A stretch of 64,000 bases of DNA from Streptomyces sp. NRRL WC-3742. GTDB lineage: Bacteria; Actinomycetota; Actinomycetes; Streptomycetales; Streptomycetaceae. Positions 34,381 through 42,576 of this stretch are shown here, in pieces. The stretch spans positions 218,454 to 282,453 of the forward strand of contig NZ_JOCF01000003.1 in assembly GCF_000720635.1 (NCBI RefSeq), given 5' to 3'. The translations under genes and the position numbers were made by a program. The notes under the pieces are model-generated. The model had not been told where the DNA came from and searched no databases. It worked only from the letters and a program-made list of their open reading frames with translations. Positions within the stretch are counted from its first letter, which is position 1. Each line of letters opens with the position of its first letter.

Positions 34381-35324
34381 TCAGGACCGCAGCCAGATGA
34401 CGAGCGCGGCCGCAGTGACCGTGCCGAGGAACACGTAGCCACGCTTGTCATAGCGAGTCGCGACGGCGCGGGGGTTCTTCAGCTTGTTGATGGCTCTCTC
34501 GACGGTGTTGCGCTTTTTGTACCGCTCCGCGTTGAAGCCCGGTGGCCGTCCGCCTCGCGATCCTTTGCGCAGGCGGGCGGCCTGGCTGTCGGCCTTCTCC
34601 GGGATCGTGTGTCGGATGCCGCGGCGCCGCAGGTACTGACGGCACGGGCCGTTGCTGTATGCCTTATCGGCCGCCACGCTGCCGGGCTTCTTGCGGGGCC
34701 TGCCCAGCCCGAGCCGGGGGACCCGGATCTTCTCCAGTACCGGCACGAACTGGGTGCAGTCGGCCCGCTGCCCCGGTGTGACGATCAGGGACAGCGGGCG
34801 GCAGAGGCCGTCCGCGCTCAGGTGGATTTTGCTGGTGAAGCCGCCGCGCGAGCGGCCCAGTCCCTCGCCTCCTGCACCACGTCCGCCAGCCGGCCGACGA
34901 GGCGCTGCCACGGGGTTTCGTCCTGGTGTTCCAGTTCCTCGCCCCCCTTTGGGGTGGCGGGAGCCGGCGGTGGGTTGGTGCGGGCGCCGGCCGCGTGCTG
35001 GTGCGCGCGGACGATGGTGGAGTCCACCGAGATGTCCCAGTCGACCTCGCCCGCCGCGTCGGCCGCGGCCTGGACTCGCTGCAGCAATCGTTCCCAGGTG
35101 CCGTCCGCCGACCACAACCGATGGCGTTCATAAACGGTCTTCCATGGCCCGAACCGCTCCGGTAGATCACGCCAGTGCACCCCGGTCCGTACCCGATGCA
35201 GAATCCCGTCGATCACCTGCCGATGATCACGCCATCGCCCGCACCGACCGTTGCTCACCGGCAGGAACGGCCGCAGCGGCTCCCATTCCGCATCCGACAG
35301 ATCGCCGCGTTCTCCCCGCCTCAT
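34381..35324 (-). CDS. IS5-family transposase, two overlapping frames
   Basis: Frame A (35324 to 34818) begins MRRGERGDLSDAEWEPLRPF and carries the first catalytic Asp in WDISVDSTIVRAHQHAAG. Frame B resumes at about 34860 with GLGRSRGGFTSKIHLSADGL, then VAADKAYSN (second Asp) and the RNTVERAINKLK helix (Glu), ending at 34381. The frames differ by -1. IS5 (IS427-group) elements commonly express the full transposase by frameshifting, so this may be functional rather than broken. All three DDE residues are present. Confidence 0.85.
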
Positions 35325-35357
35325 GTACGGGACAACGATCCGACCAGTCGACAGTCA

Positions 35358-35381
35358 CATGATCGGCCGGACAGCTCCTAG
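35358..35381 (-). repeat. Right terminal inverted repeat of the IS5-type element, with CTAG
   Basis: This is the inverse of 34057-34080. The CTAG at 35378-35381 also supplies the TAG stop codon of the barstar-like gene, so the element sits exactly at the end of that gene. Confidence 0.9.
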
Positions 35382-36577
35382 TCCAGGACGACCGTCACAC
35401 CGCGCTCGTCGAGGATCTCCAGGACTCGGTCGAAGTAGGAGCTGCTCGCGCCGCACTCGACGGCCTGGTCGGCGAAGGCACGACGGGCGATGTCGGAATC
35501 GTGCCAGACCAAAGTGAACGGGGGAATGACCGCTGGCCCGCCGCCGAGGCGGTCCCGGAGCCAGAAGAGGTCTCCGCCCAGTTCCCGGCCGGGGCCGAGG
35601 ACGGCCTCGCCGATGGCCAGGTGAAGGCCCGGTACGTCGGTGGCGAAGCGGCCGTCGAGGTGGTACTCGCCACCGGAACGGCCGATGCCGGGGCCGTACG
35701 GGCCACTGGTCGTCAGCCGCAGCCACGCGTAACGGCCCCGGGTGGTGAGCGGTGCCCAGAGGTTGGGCCGGCTCGGTTCGCCGTCGTACCAGGTCTCGTG
35801 AATCGCGCGGGCCTCCAGGGGCGGGCGGTCGTCGCGACGGTCCGCGAGCGTGAGGTCCAGCAGGGAGCTGCCCACGACGGAGGGCCGCACGTCGGCGATG
35901 TCGACGTCGACGCCGCGGTGGTACATGACCCGACCTTTGCGGTCCAACGTCACCAGCCACACGCACTCCCAAGGCCGGGGGTGCGGGTCCTTCAGCCGCT
36001 CCAGCAGCACGTCGGTGGGCTCGCATCCGATCAGGTGGATCGGCTCCGGCCGCGGGGGGCGCTGCGGGTACAGCCCCCGCGCTTCGAGGCATGTGCCGAG
36101 CGGTTCGTCGCCCCATCGATGCGCCGACCGGATTTTGAAGCGGTAGGAAGTCGGGGCCTCTGGCACGGCCAGGGCCCTGTACATGGTGTTCGCGACACCG
36201 GCGCCCAGGACCAGGTCGATCCGCTCTGGGTCACCGGGCGTGGGGCTGTGGGTGATGACGGAAACGTCGACGAGGTCGACGTCCGTCGGCGATGTCCTGT
36301 CGTCCGCGTCGAGGACGTCCACGACCAGGTCACCGAGCAGCCGGTCCTCCGCAGCGGGTCGGGTGGCGAGTGCGACGAGCCGGCTGTCACGGGGGCAGCC
36401 GCGCAGAGTGACGACCTCCCGGGGCGGCGGTACCGGCGCCACGTACAGCCCCTCGACGTCGACGCAGCGCGCGAGGAGCGCGACGCGTTCGGTGTCCTCC
36501 AGGCTGGAATTGTCCTCGACGAGCAGGTAGCGCAGCGGGAGGTCCCGCTTCCAGCCGAGGAACTCCGTGACCCGCAT
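35378..36577 (-). CDS. Barstar-like protein with a large N-terminal region
   Basis: This encodes 399 aa from ATG 36577, behind GGAGGTCGG. The C-terminal about 95 residues (EYHLDGRFATDVPGLHLAIG, LFWLRDRLGG, IPPFTLVWHDSDIARRAFAD, FDRVLEILDERGVTVVLD) match the barstar fold: ribonuclease inhibitors, often immunity proteins. The first about 300 residues (starting FLGWKRDLPLRYLLVEDNSS) are not recognised; relatives of this length occur in streptomycetes. The last codon falls on the CTAG at the IS border, so the natural end appears preserved. No barnase-like toxin gene is adjacent. Confidence 0.65.
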   Translation of the reverse strand: MRVTEFLGWKRDLPLRYLLVEDNSSLEDTERVALLARCVDVEGLYVAPVPPPREVVTLRGCPRDSRLVALATRPAAEDRLLGDLVVDVLDADDRTSPTDVDLVDVSVITHSPTPGDPERIDLVLGAGVANTMYRALAVPEAPTSYRFKIRSAHRWGDEPLGTCLEARGLYPQRPPRPEPIHLIGCEPTDVLLERLKDPHPRPWECVWLVTLDRKGRVMYHRGVDVDIADVRPSVVGSSLLDLTLADRRDDRPPLEARAIHETWYDGEPSRPNLWAPLTTRGRYAWLRLTTSGPYGPGIGRSGGEYHLDGRFATDVPGLHLAIGEAVLGPGRELGGDLFWLRDRLGGGPAVIPPFTLVWHDSDIARRAFADQAVECGASSSYFDRVLEILDERGVTVVLD

Positions 36578-36810
36578 CCGACCTCCGGTACTTGAACCTT
36601 CCGAACCGGGCCACCCTACGGCTCATCGGAAAGATGATCACCCGGGTTTTTCGCCGGTGCGACGGGCAGGCAGAACACGTCTGCACGACCCGAATCAGCT
36701 TCCGACCCTCATCCGTATCCATCCGACGATGGTCGCGCAGCGGCAGATCTCTGGCAATCAACTTCAGGCCGCCGCAGGCTCCTCAAGTAGCAGCCAGATG
36801 AACGCCATCA

Positions 36811-36833
36811 ATGATCGGCCGGACAGCTCCTAG
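36811..36833 (-). repeat. Solo copy of the IS5-type right end
   Basis: These 23 bp are identical to the right end of the IS (bases matching 35359-35381). Its CTAG again overlaps the TAG stop of the next gene (kinase, 36830-37405). No matching transposase or left end lies between it and the barstar-like gene. It may be the trace of a second, deleted copy, or an alternative right end. Confidence 0.85.
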
Positions 36834-37405
36834 TTGTCGTGCGCGGGAAGTTGCGAGAGTTCGGTGTCGCGCATGATGCGCTCGACCGTGTCGTGGAGGG
36901 TGCTGTCGCTGCCGATGACGGTCTCGATGCCGCCCGGTAGGACGTCGAGTTCGCGGTACCAGGTGCGCAGTTCCCGCTCGGTGACGGCAGCCGGCAGTCC
37001 GGGGTCGGCCTTCGAGGCGTGCCGGACCAGCGTCTCCTCGAACGGGACGGCGAGGTAGTAGCGGCGGGTGACGCCGAGGTGATCGTCCACCAGGTGTTCG
37101 AGCATCGCGCCGTAGTGCTCGGCGTACAGGATGCCTTCGACGACGACGTGGTAGCCGTGGTCGAGGGAGTAGCGGGCCACGGTGTCGATCAGGCCGATGT
37201 TGGTCGCGCCGGGCCGGTCCCGCTCGCGCAGCACGGTACGGCGCAGGTTGTCCTGCGCGACGACGGCCAGGCCCCGGCCGAACCGGTCCCGGATGCCCGC
37301 GGCCACCGACGACTTGCCCGATGCCGAGTTGCCGCGGACGACCACGAGCCGGGTCTGCGAGCTGCCCGTGGGTGCCCCGGCGGCGGGCCGGTTCGCGGTG
37401 TTCAT
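36830..37405 (-). CDS. P-loop kinase (AAA/zeta-toxin/chloramphenicol phosphotransferase-like)
   Basis: This encodes 191 aa from ATG 37405, behind GGAGGGCCCGC. Walker A is RLVVVRGNSASGKSSVAAGI (GNSASGKSS); GLAVVAQDNLRRTVL and HGYHVVVEGILYAEHYGAML follow, then ELRTWYRE. This is a small-molecule or nucleotide kinase of the P-loop family used by zeta-toxin- and shikimate-kinase-like proteins. It overlaps the triple-NUDIX gene by 4 bp, so the two are co-translated. The stop is provided by the CTAG of the solo IS end. Confidence 0.75.
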   Translation of the reverse strand: MNTANRPAAGAPTGSSQTRLVVVRGNSASGKSSVAAGIRDRFGRGLAVVAQDNLRRTVLRERDRPGATNIGLIDTVARYSLDHGYHVVVEGILYAEHYGAMLEHLVDDHLGVTRRYYLAVPFEETLVRHASKADPGLPAAVTERELRTWYRELDVLPGGIETVIGSDSTLHDTVERIMRDTELSQLPAHDN

Positions 37406-38772
37406 GCGGGCCCTCCGCTGGCGGACGGGCGGTGCCCGAGCAGCGGCAGATAGTGGTGCAGGTAGGGCGGGACCTTGAGGGCGAGGACTTCGTCGAGGGG
37501 GACCATGCGTACGGCCTGGCCCTCGTCGCCGAGGCGAAGGTCGCTGTCGGGGCCGTCCCAGTGGGCGCGCAGGACGCGGGTGAACGGGGAGACCTGGTCG
37601 TGCTGGGGGCCGGGTACCGGCCGTACCCGGGTGATCTCGATGCCCGCTTCCTCGCGGACCTCGCGGGCGGCGGTCTCCTCGGGCGTCTCGTCGGACTCGC
37701 GCCAGCCGCCGATCGGGGTCCAATGGCCGGGCCAGGCGATGCCGGGCTTGTCGTCGCGGTGGTGCATGAGCAGGCGTCCGGCCGGGTCGGTGACCAGGAC
37801 CAGGATGCCCTCGAAGTCGTCGGCGGGCTGCGGGCGTTCGAGGTAGAGCGGGTGGCCGCAGCGGTGGGCGCGCAGGATCTGCAGGAGTCGTCGGTAGCGG
37901 TCCGGGTCCATGTGGGCGCGCCAGTTGTGGGCCGTCTCGAAGCGCCACTCGGTGTGCTCGGCGGGGTCGAGGCGGATGCGGGCCTGCTGGTCGGGGGTGA
38001 GGGTGCCGCCGTCGAAGACATAGCTGCAGACGGGGACGGGGTAGTGCTCGGTTCCGGCCTGCTGGTGGAGGACGGCGACGAGGCGGCGGCGGGCGATGAC
38101 CTCGGGGTTCTCGGCGGCGAGGTCGAGGCCGATCTCCTCCTCCGCCTCGCGCAGGGCGGTGGTGAAGGGGGTCTCGCCGTGCTCGACGTTGCCGCCGGGG
38201 AAGTTCCACACGTCCGGGTTGATGGCGGAGCGCATCCCGAGGACGCGGCCCTGTGGGTCGGTGACGAGGAAGCTGCCGTAGACGCTGGGGCGGGCGATGG
38301 TGGTGAGGTAGCCGCCGACCGGCCGCCACCCGGGGATGGCGAGGCGGCCGGTGAGCCACTCGATCACCGATCGCTGCCCGTCGCTGGTCGGCGGCAGCCG
38401 GCCGGGGTCGGCCCACTGGGGGGCGTCGTGGTCGGGGGAGAGGGCGAGCGGGGTGCCGTCCGGTACCTCGGTGGTGAAGACGAACTGCCGTACCTGCCGC
38501 CCGTTCTGGTCGGTGAAGTCCAGGTGCCGCACGTAGTCGAGCACCCCGGTGAGCCCGGTCTCCTCGGCCAACTCCCGGGCCGCGCCGGCCGGTACGGGCT
38601 CACCGTCCTCCAGGGAGCCGCCGGGGTACTCCCACAGGCCGGGCAGCACGTCGTGCGGGGCCCGGCGGATCATCAGCACCTGCCCGGAGGCGTCGCGGAC
38701 CACCACACCGACGGCGATGCGCTCGATGCCCTCGTCGGCGGCCAGCCTGATCAGCACACGGAAGTCGATCAC
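37402..38772 (-). CDS. Triple-NUDIX hydrolase
   Basis: This encodes 456 aa. GTG 38772 is chosen because AAGGAG lies 8 nt upstream; an in-frame ATG at 38823 has no ribosome site. Three complete NUDIX boxes (GX5EX7REUXEEXGU) are present at residues 52-74, 194-216 and 356-378: GSLEDGEPVPAGAARELAEE, GNVEHGETPFTTALREAEEE and GWRESDETPEETAAREVREE. All catalytic Glu residues are kept in each, so three active domains are possible. NUDIX enzymes cleave nucleoside diphosphates linked to X. It is coupled to the kinase gene. Tandem doubles are known; triples are unusual. Confidence 0.85.
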   Translation of the reverse strand: MIDFRVLIRLAADEGIERIAVGVVVRDASGQVLMIRRAPHDVLPGLWEYPGGSLEDGEPVPAGAARELAEETGLTGVLDYVRHLDFTDQNGRQVRQFVFTTEVPDGTPLALSPDHDAPQWADPGRLPPTSDGQRSVIEWLTGRLAIPGWRPVGGYLTTIARPSVYGSFLVTDPQGRVLGMRSAINPDVWNFPGGNVEHGETPFTTALREAEEEIGLDLAAENPEVIARRRLVAVLHQQAGTEHYPVPVCSYVFDGGTLTPDQQARIRLDPAEHTEWRFETAHNWRAHMDPDRYRRLLQILRAHRCGHPLYLERPQPADDFEGILVLVTDPAGRLLMHHRDDKPGIAWPGHWTPIGGWRESDETPEETAAREVREEAGIEITRVRPVPGPQHDQVSPFTRVLRAHWDGPDSDLRLGDEGQAVRMVPLDEVLALKVPPYLHHYLPLLGHRPSASGGPA

Positions 38773-39127
38773 CGGAGGTGCTCCTTGTTCGCCGGGGCCG
38801 TGCGGGACGGCCGGTTCGGGCATGGCGAGGCTGCGATCACACGGGTGATCGGCCGTCGTATGCGGGTGCTCGGGCAGGTGCTTCACCGTAAGCGCCCCGG
38901 CCGGGCCGCGTCGGCGTGTCGGCCCGGAAGCCACACGATCCGGTGAACGTCCCCAACTCGGCGAACCAGCAGGGGGATTGAGGGCGAACCGGGGAGTGTG
39001 TCACAGGGGGCTGACAATCGCGCCGCACCCGGCGGAGCGGGCGTTCGCGGATCGGCGACCTGGCTCTGCCCGTGGCCGCTTCCGGGCCCTGGCGGAACCG
39101 GCCATCCACAGGGGAGCTCGAACGCGA

Positions 39128-39162
39128 GATCCGCGCAGCCGTGGTGGATGGCTGCGCGGATC
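39128..39162 (-). terminator. Hairpin terminator downstream of the 39183-39488 gene
   Basis: GATCCGCGCAGCC (39128-39140) pairs with GGCTGCGCGGATC (39150-39162) across a 9-nt loop, 20 bp after the minus-strand stop. The rest of 38773-39182 holds no gene I can support. Confidence 0.8.
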
Positions 39163-39182
39163 TGCTTCGTGCCTGTAGCGGT

Positions 39183-39488
39183 TCAGCCCGCGTAGATGGA
39201 CTTCGAGAAGACACCGCCGTACAGGTGGTTGTCGATGTAGATGGTGCCCTGGCCCTGAACCCAGGTGGAACCGTTCAGCGCGACGGTGACGGTCGGACCG
39301 AACCACTCATGGCTCCAGCCCGCACCGGTCACCAGACCGCCGTTGTATGCGTCCTGGATCACGCCGTTGACGTTCAGCACGCCGCTCACGAAGACGCCGT
39401 GGTACCCGTTGCTGGTCACGCGAACGGACGGAGTCACCTGGTTCCCGTTCACGTAGACGCACGCCTGGGCGCCCAGCCTGTCGACCAC
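39183..39488 (-). CDS. Hypothetical beta-rich protein, possibly 5'-truncated
   Basis: This encodes 101 aa from GTG 39488, just after an in-frame stop. ACVYVNGNQVTPSVRVTSNG, YHGVFVSGVLNVNGVI and GAGWSHEWFGPTVTVALNGS look like a secreted beta-sandwich, yet there is no signal peptide. Hence the visible ORF may be the 3' end of an older secreted protein. The family is not known to me. The gap 39489-40029 (AT-richer around 39760-39880) shows no clear gene. Confidence 0.45.
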   Translation of the reverse strand: MVDRLGAQACVYVNGNQVTPSVRVTSNGYHGVFVSGVLNVNGVIQDAYNGGLVTGAGWSHEWFGPTVTVALNGSTWVQGQGTIYIDNHLYGGVFSKSIYAG

Positions 39489-40029
39489 CCCTGACGACGG
39501 TCAAGCCCCCGATATCGGCCGCACGCCCCGCATTTCGGCCACCCGCTGGCGGCGACAAACGTCCGGCCTGCGCATTTCACCTGCCCCTGAGGCCGGACCG
39601 CGAGGGGAGGACGCGAATCCCTTCGACGCAAACCGCTACGCGCCGCGCACACCGGCAGGCCCTGACCTGGACCGTCCCACGGTCACCCGACCCCGGAACA
39701 GGCTGCGCCTCCTCCACTGGCGGCACCGTCGCGGCACCTCCGACCTGCGGGCCATATCCGGATTCATCCAGAATGCGGAGCCCGCCGGGATTATGCGGCG
39801 GAATTTGAGGCGCCACACCGCATGAATTCATTACCGGGCGATTCCGACGAATCTCGGCCAATGTCCCTGGAATGCGACATGATGGCACGGCTACGGGCAT
39901 GCGCAGAGATCGCCGACAGGCCGGTGTCCGCCCTGGGGTCGAAGCTCAGGGCGCGGCCACCGCTCGGGACCGCGTCGGGCACCATCGGGCAGCGATCACG
40001 CACCAGCTCCCCGTCCCGTGAGCGAGCAC

Positions 40030-40839
40030 CTAGATGCGCGACTTCCGCACCGAGTGCACCGCCGCCCCGGCCAGCGCCAACGTCGACCGCATCAGTGACA
40101 GCCGCTCGTGTCGGCGGTACAGCGCCCAGTTGTGCTCCACCAACGACAGTTTGTTGGACGACAGCGACCCCGCCCGGCCGGCCCTGTAGACCGCCAGCGG
40201 CTCCTGCAGGCCCCGGGCGGCGTGACCGTCCCTCATGATCGCCAGCCACAGGGCGTAGTCCTGGCGCTTGGGCATGTCCGGCATCAGCCGCAGGCCCAGC
40301 TTCGCCCGGTCGTACATCGCGGTCAGGGCACCGATGTGGTCCTGCACCAGCATGTCCCGGTACGTGACCCGTGGCCGGGCCACGACCACCCGCCCGTTCG
40401 GGGTGAAGGCGGCCGCCTCGCCCGTGTGGTCGCCGTCGACCTTGTAGTAGGAGGTGAACGTCAGCGGGGCGTCCCCGGCCTCGGCGAAGGCGAGTTGCCG
40501 CTCCAGCTTCTCCGGGAGCCACATGTCGTCGCTGTCCAGGAACGCCACGTACTCCCCGCGCGCCCGTGCCATGGCGAGGTTGCGGGCCCTGGCCGCGCCG
40601 CCCTGCTCGGCCGCCGCCTGCGGGCGCACGCGCTCGTCCTGGCGGGCCAGATCCTGCAGCAGGTCCATGGAGCCGTCCGTGGACGCGTCGTCGGTGATCA
40701 GCAGTTCCACGTCGGGGTGGGTCTGCGCGAGCACGGAGCGCACCGACGCGCCGAGGGTGGCCGCCGAGTTGTGGACCGGCATCACCACGGAAACCAGGGG
40801 CACAGCGGTACGCTCCCTTATCCAGATCGGAGTAGTCAT
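40030..40839 (-). CDS. Family 2 glycosyltransferase
   Basis: This encodes 269 aa from ATG 40839, behind GACGAGTTC. GT-A motifs are PLVSVVMPVHNSAATLGASV, LLITDDASTDGSMDLL, GGAARARNLAMARARGEYVA and FLDSDDMWLPEKL (DxD), then MPKRQDYALWL (ED/QD region). It would transfer a sugar from a nucleotide donor; acceptor unknown. No other glycan-assembly genes are adjacent. It lies 94 bp downstream of the ABC permease on the same strand. Confidence 0.87.
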   Translation of the reverse strand: MTTPIWIRERTAVPLVSVVMPVHNSAATLGASVRSVLAQTHPDVELLITDDASTDGSMDLLQDLARQDERVRPQAAAEQGGAARARNLAMARARGEYVAFLDSDDMWLPEKLERQLAFAEAGDAPLTFTSYYKVDGDHTGEAAAFTPNGRVVVARPRVTYRDMLVQDHIGALTAMYDRAKLGLRLMPDMPKRQDYALWLAIMRDGHAARGLQEPLAVYRAGRAGSLSSNKLSLVEHNWALYRRHERLSLMRSTLALAGAAVHSVRKSRI

Positions 40840-40932
40840 GAACTCGTCGTACGCGCCGCCGGGGTGGGCCACCGCGTCACCGGCTACGACGTGGACCTGC
40901 ACCGTATCAAGCAGCGGAGATCGGTGGTCCGG

Positions 40933-42576
40933 CTATCCCTTGACGTTTCGCCGGGCCGAACCCGTCAGGAACACCACCGCGAGCATCGCCGCGGACAGCG
41001 CCGCGATCAGCAGCGGAGCGGGACCGGCCGGCTTGCCGTTCGCCCGGACCGCGCCCATGAAGTCCAGGGCCGCGACGTGGTTGACGAGGACGTACCAGAT
41101 GGGCAGGTAGACCGCCTGGAAGACCCGGTGGGTGCGGCTGACCACGCCCAGGGACATGGCGAGCGAGGGGATGAACAGCACGCCCCCGAACCAGCAGGCC
41201 ACGCCCGCACCGTCACCGGCGGCCAGCATCCGCAGCAGCGGGGAGATGCCCGTCACCGCGGTGAGCACCAGCCCGGACGCCCACTCGGCCAGCAGCCTGC
41301 GTCGGGCCGTCGGATAGGCGCCGAGCAGGACCTCCAGGTCGTTCTCGACCTGCTGGCTGCCCAGTCGCGACCAGATCAGCACCGGCCAGAGCCATACGCA
41401 GGGCAGCAGCAGTCCGGTCACGGTGCCGATCGGCAGGGCGAAGCCGGCCACGGTGAGCGCGTCGGCGACCGCCCACCACCAGGGGGAGATCCCCTGCAGC
41501 AGGATCCGGACCTCGCCGACCAGCAGCCGGCCGAAGGCCCCGGCCCGGGTCGGCTCGGTCCGCGGCAGCGCGCCCGGGGCGGTGGACCAGGTGGACCAGG
41601 TGGACCAGGTGGAGCCGGGAGCAGGCGCCGGCGCATCGGTGCCGAACGGCTCGGCCGCCGTGGCGGTGGATGAGTCCTTTGCCGCCGACGACTTGGCCGG
41701 GGGTAGGGAACCGGCAGCGCGGGCCGGGTCGAAGCGGGGGAACCAGAGCGCCGGGAGCAGCGCCATCGCGAAGGCCAGCAGGACCAGCACCACCCGGGCG
41801 AGGACGAACCCTGCGGACAGGTCGAAGCCGTCCCAGAGGAAGGTGCCCAGCGGCTTGCTCACCTTGGTGAGGCCGAGGCTGAATCCGTCCTCGCCGGACT
41901 GCAGGTGCTGATTGCCCATCGCCGTGTTCATCGACTGCGCGACGTGGTGCACACCGAGGCCGCCGAAGGGCGCGGAGCCCGACTGGCCGCCGATCGAGAT
42001 CACCACGGCCAGCACGAACCAGACCACGTTCCCGAAGCCGGCCCGTAGCAGCGGCACCGTCTCGAACAGGATCGCGGCCGCGGCGGTCAGCGCCATCACC
42101 GGCAGCGAGAGGAGCAGGAACGGCTCGGCCAGGGCGACCGGGTCGACCGAGCGGTTCTCCCCGCGGGCCAGCTGCATCAGCAGTGCGGTGACCGCCAGCA
42201 CGCCGATCATCGAGGCGAGCACCAGCAGGTTGCTCAGGAACTTGGCGGTCAGGTAGCCGGAGGTGCGCAGCGGGGTGGCGGCGAGGATCTGGCCGACCCG
42301 GCCGGTCTCGTCCCGCGCGATGCCGCCGCGCACCACGTAGAAGCCGCCGAAGGTGAGCCAGAGCGCCCCTGCCAGGGCGGTGACCGCGCCGACGTAGGCG
42401 CTGTTGTAGATGCCCCGGTTGCCGCCGACGTCCATGATCACCCATGTGCTGTCCACGTCGGGGACGGCCAGGTAGCCGAGCCCGATCGCGGCCAGCAGGG
42501 TCACCGCGTACGCCGGTCGACGCATCCGGTCGCGGAAGTCGCCGACCGCCAGCCCGGCGAGCGTGCGCACTGTCAC
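40933..42576 (-). CDS. ABC transporter permease (ABC-2 type, two-half)
   Basis: This encodes 547 aa with about 12 hydrophobic helices. It starts TVRTLAGLAVGDFRDRMRRP; the central cytoplasmic linker contains STWSTWSTWST, encoded by a 9-bp tandem repeat (41582-41611). The start overlaps the ATP-binding gene stop (ATGA at 42573-42576). It is the membrane half of the 42573-43493 ABC exporter; substrate unknown. The permease is the last of the lipoprotein / ATPase / permease operon. Confidence 0.82.
   Translation of the reverse strand: MTVRTLAGLAVGDFRDRMRRPAYAVTLLAAIGLGYLAVPDVDSTWVIMDVGGNRGIYNSAYVGAVTALAGALWLTFGGFYVVRGGIARDETGRVGQILAATPLRTSGYLTAKFLSNLLVLASMIGVLAVTALLMQLARGENRSVDPVALAEPFLLLSLPVMALTAAAAILFETVPLLRAGFGNVVWFVLAVVISIGGQSGSAPFGGLGVHHVAQSMNTAMGNQHLQSGEDGFSLGLTKVSKPLGTFLWDGFDLSAGFVLARVVLVLLAFAMALLPALWFPRFDPARAAGSLPPAKSSAAKDSSTATAAEPFGTDAPAPAPGSTWSTWSTWSTAPGALPRTEPTRAGAFGRLLVGEVRILLQGISPWWWAVADALTVAGFALPIGTVTGLLLPCVWLWPVLIWSRLGSQQVENDLEVLLGAYPTARRRLLAEWASGLVLTAVTGISPLLRMLAAGDGAGVACWFGGVLFIPSLAMSLGVVSRTHRVFQAVYLPIWYVLVNHVAALDFMGAVRANGKPAGPAPLLIAALSAAMLAVVFLTGSARRNVKG

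Larger units (their letters stand above)
34057..35381 (-). mobile_element. IS5-family insertion sequence carrying a passenger gene
   Basis: The element is bounded by perfect inverted repeats: GAGCTGTCCGGCCGATCATG (34061-34080) and its inverse (35358-35377), each flanked outside by CTAG (34057-34060 and 35378-35381), a probable 4-bp target duplication. It holds a two-frame DDE transposase on the minus strand and an unrelated 87-codon ORF on the plus strand between the transposase stop and the left end. At 1.3 kb it is longer than usual for this IS group because of the passenger. Confidence 0.85.

Noticed and set aside
36387-36761. A minus ORF starting upstream of the barstar-like gene
   Set aside because: Most of it is the barstar gene read in another frame; the first 60 codons show no family I can support.
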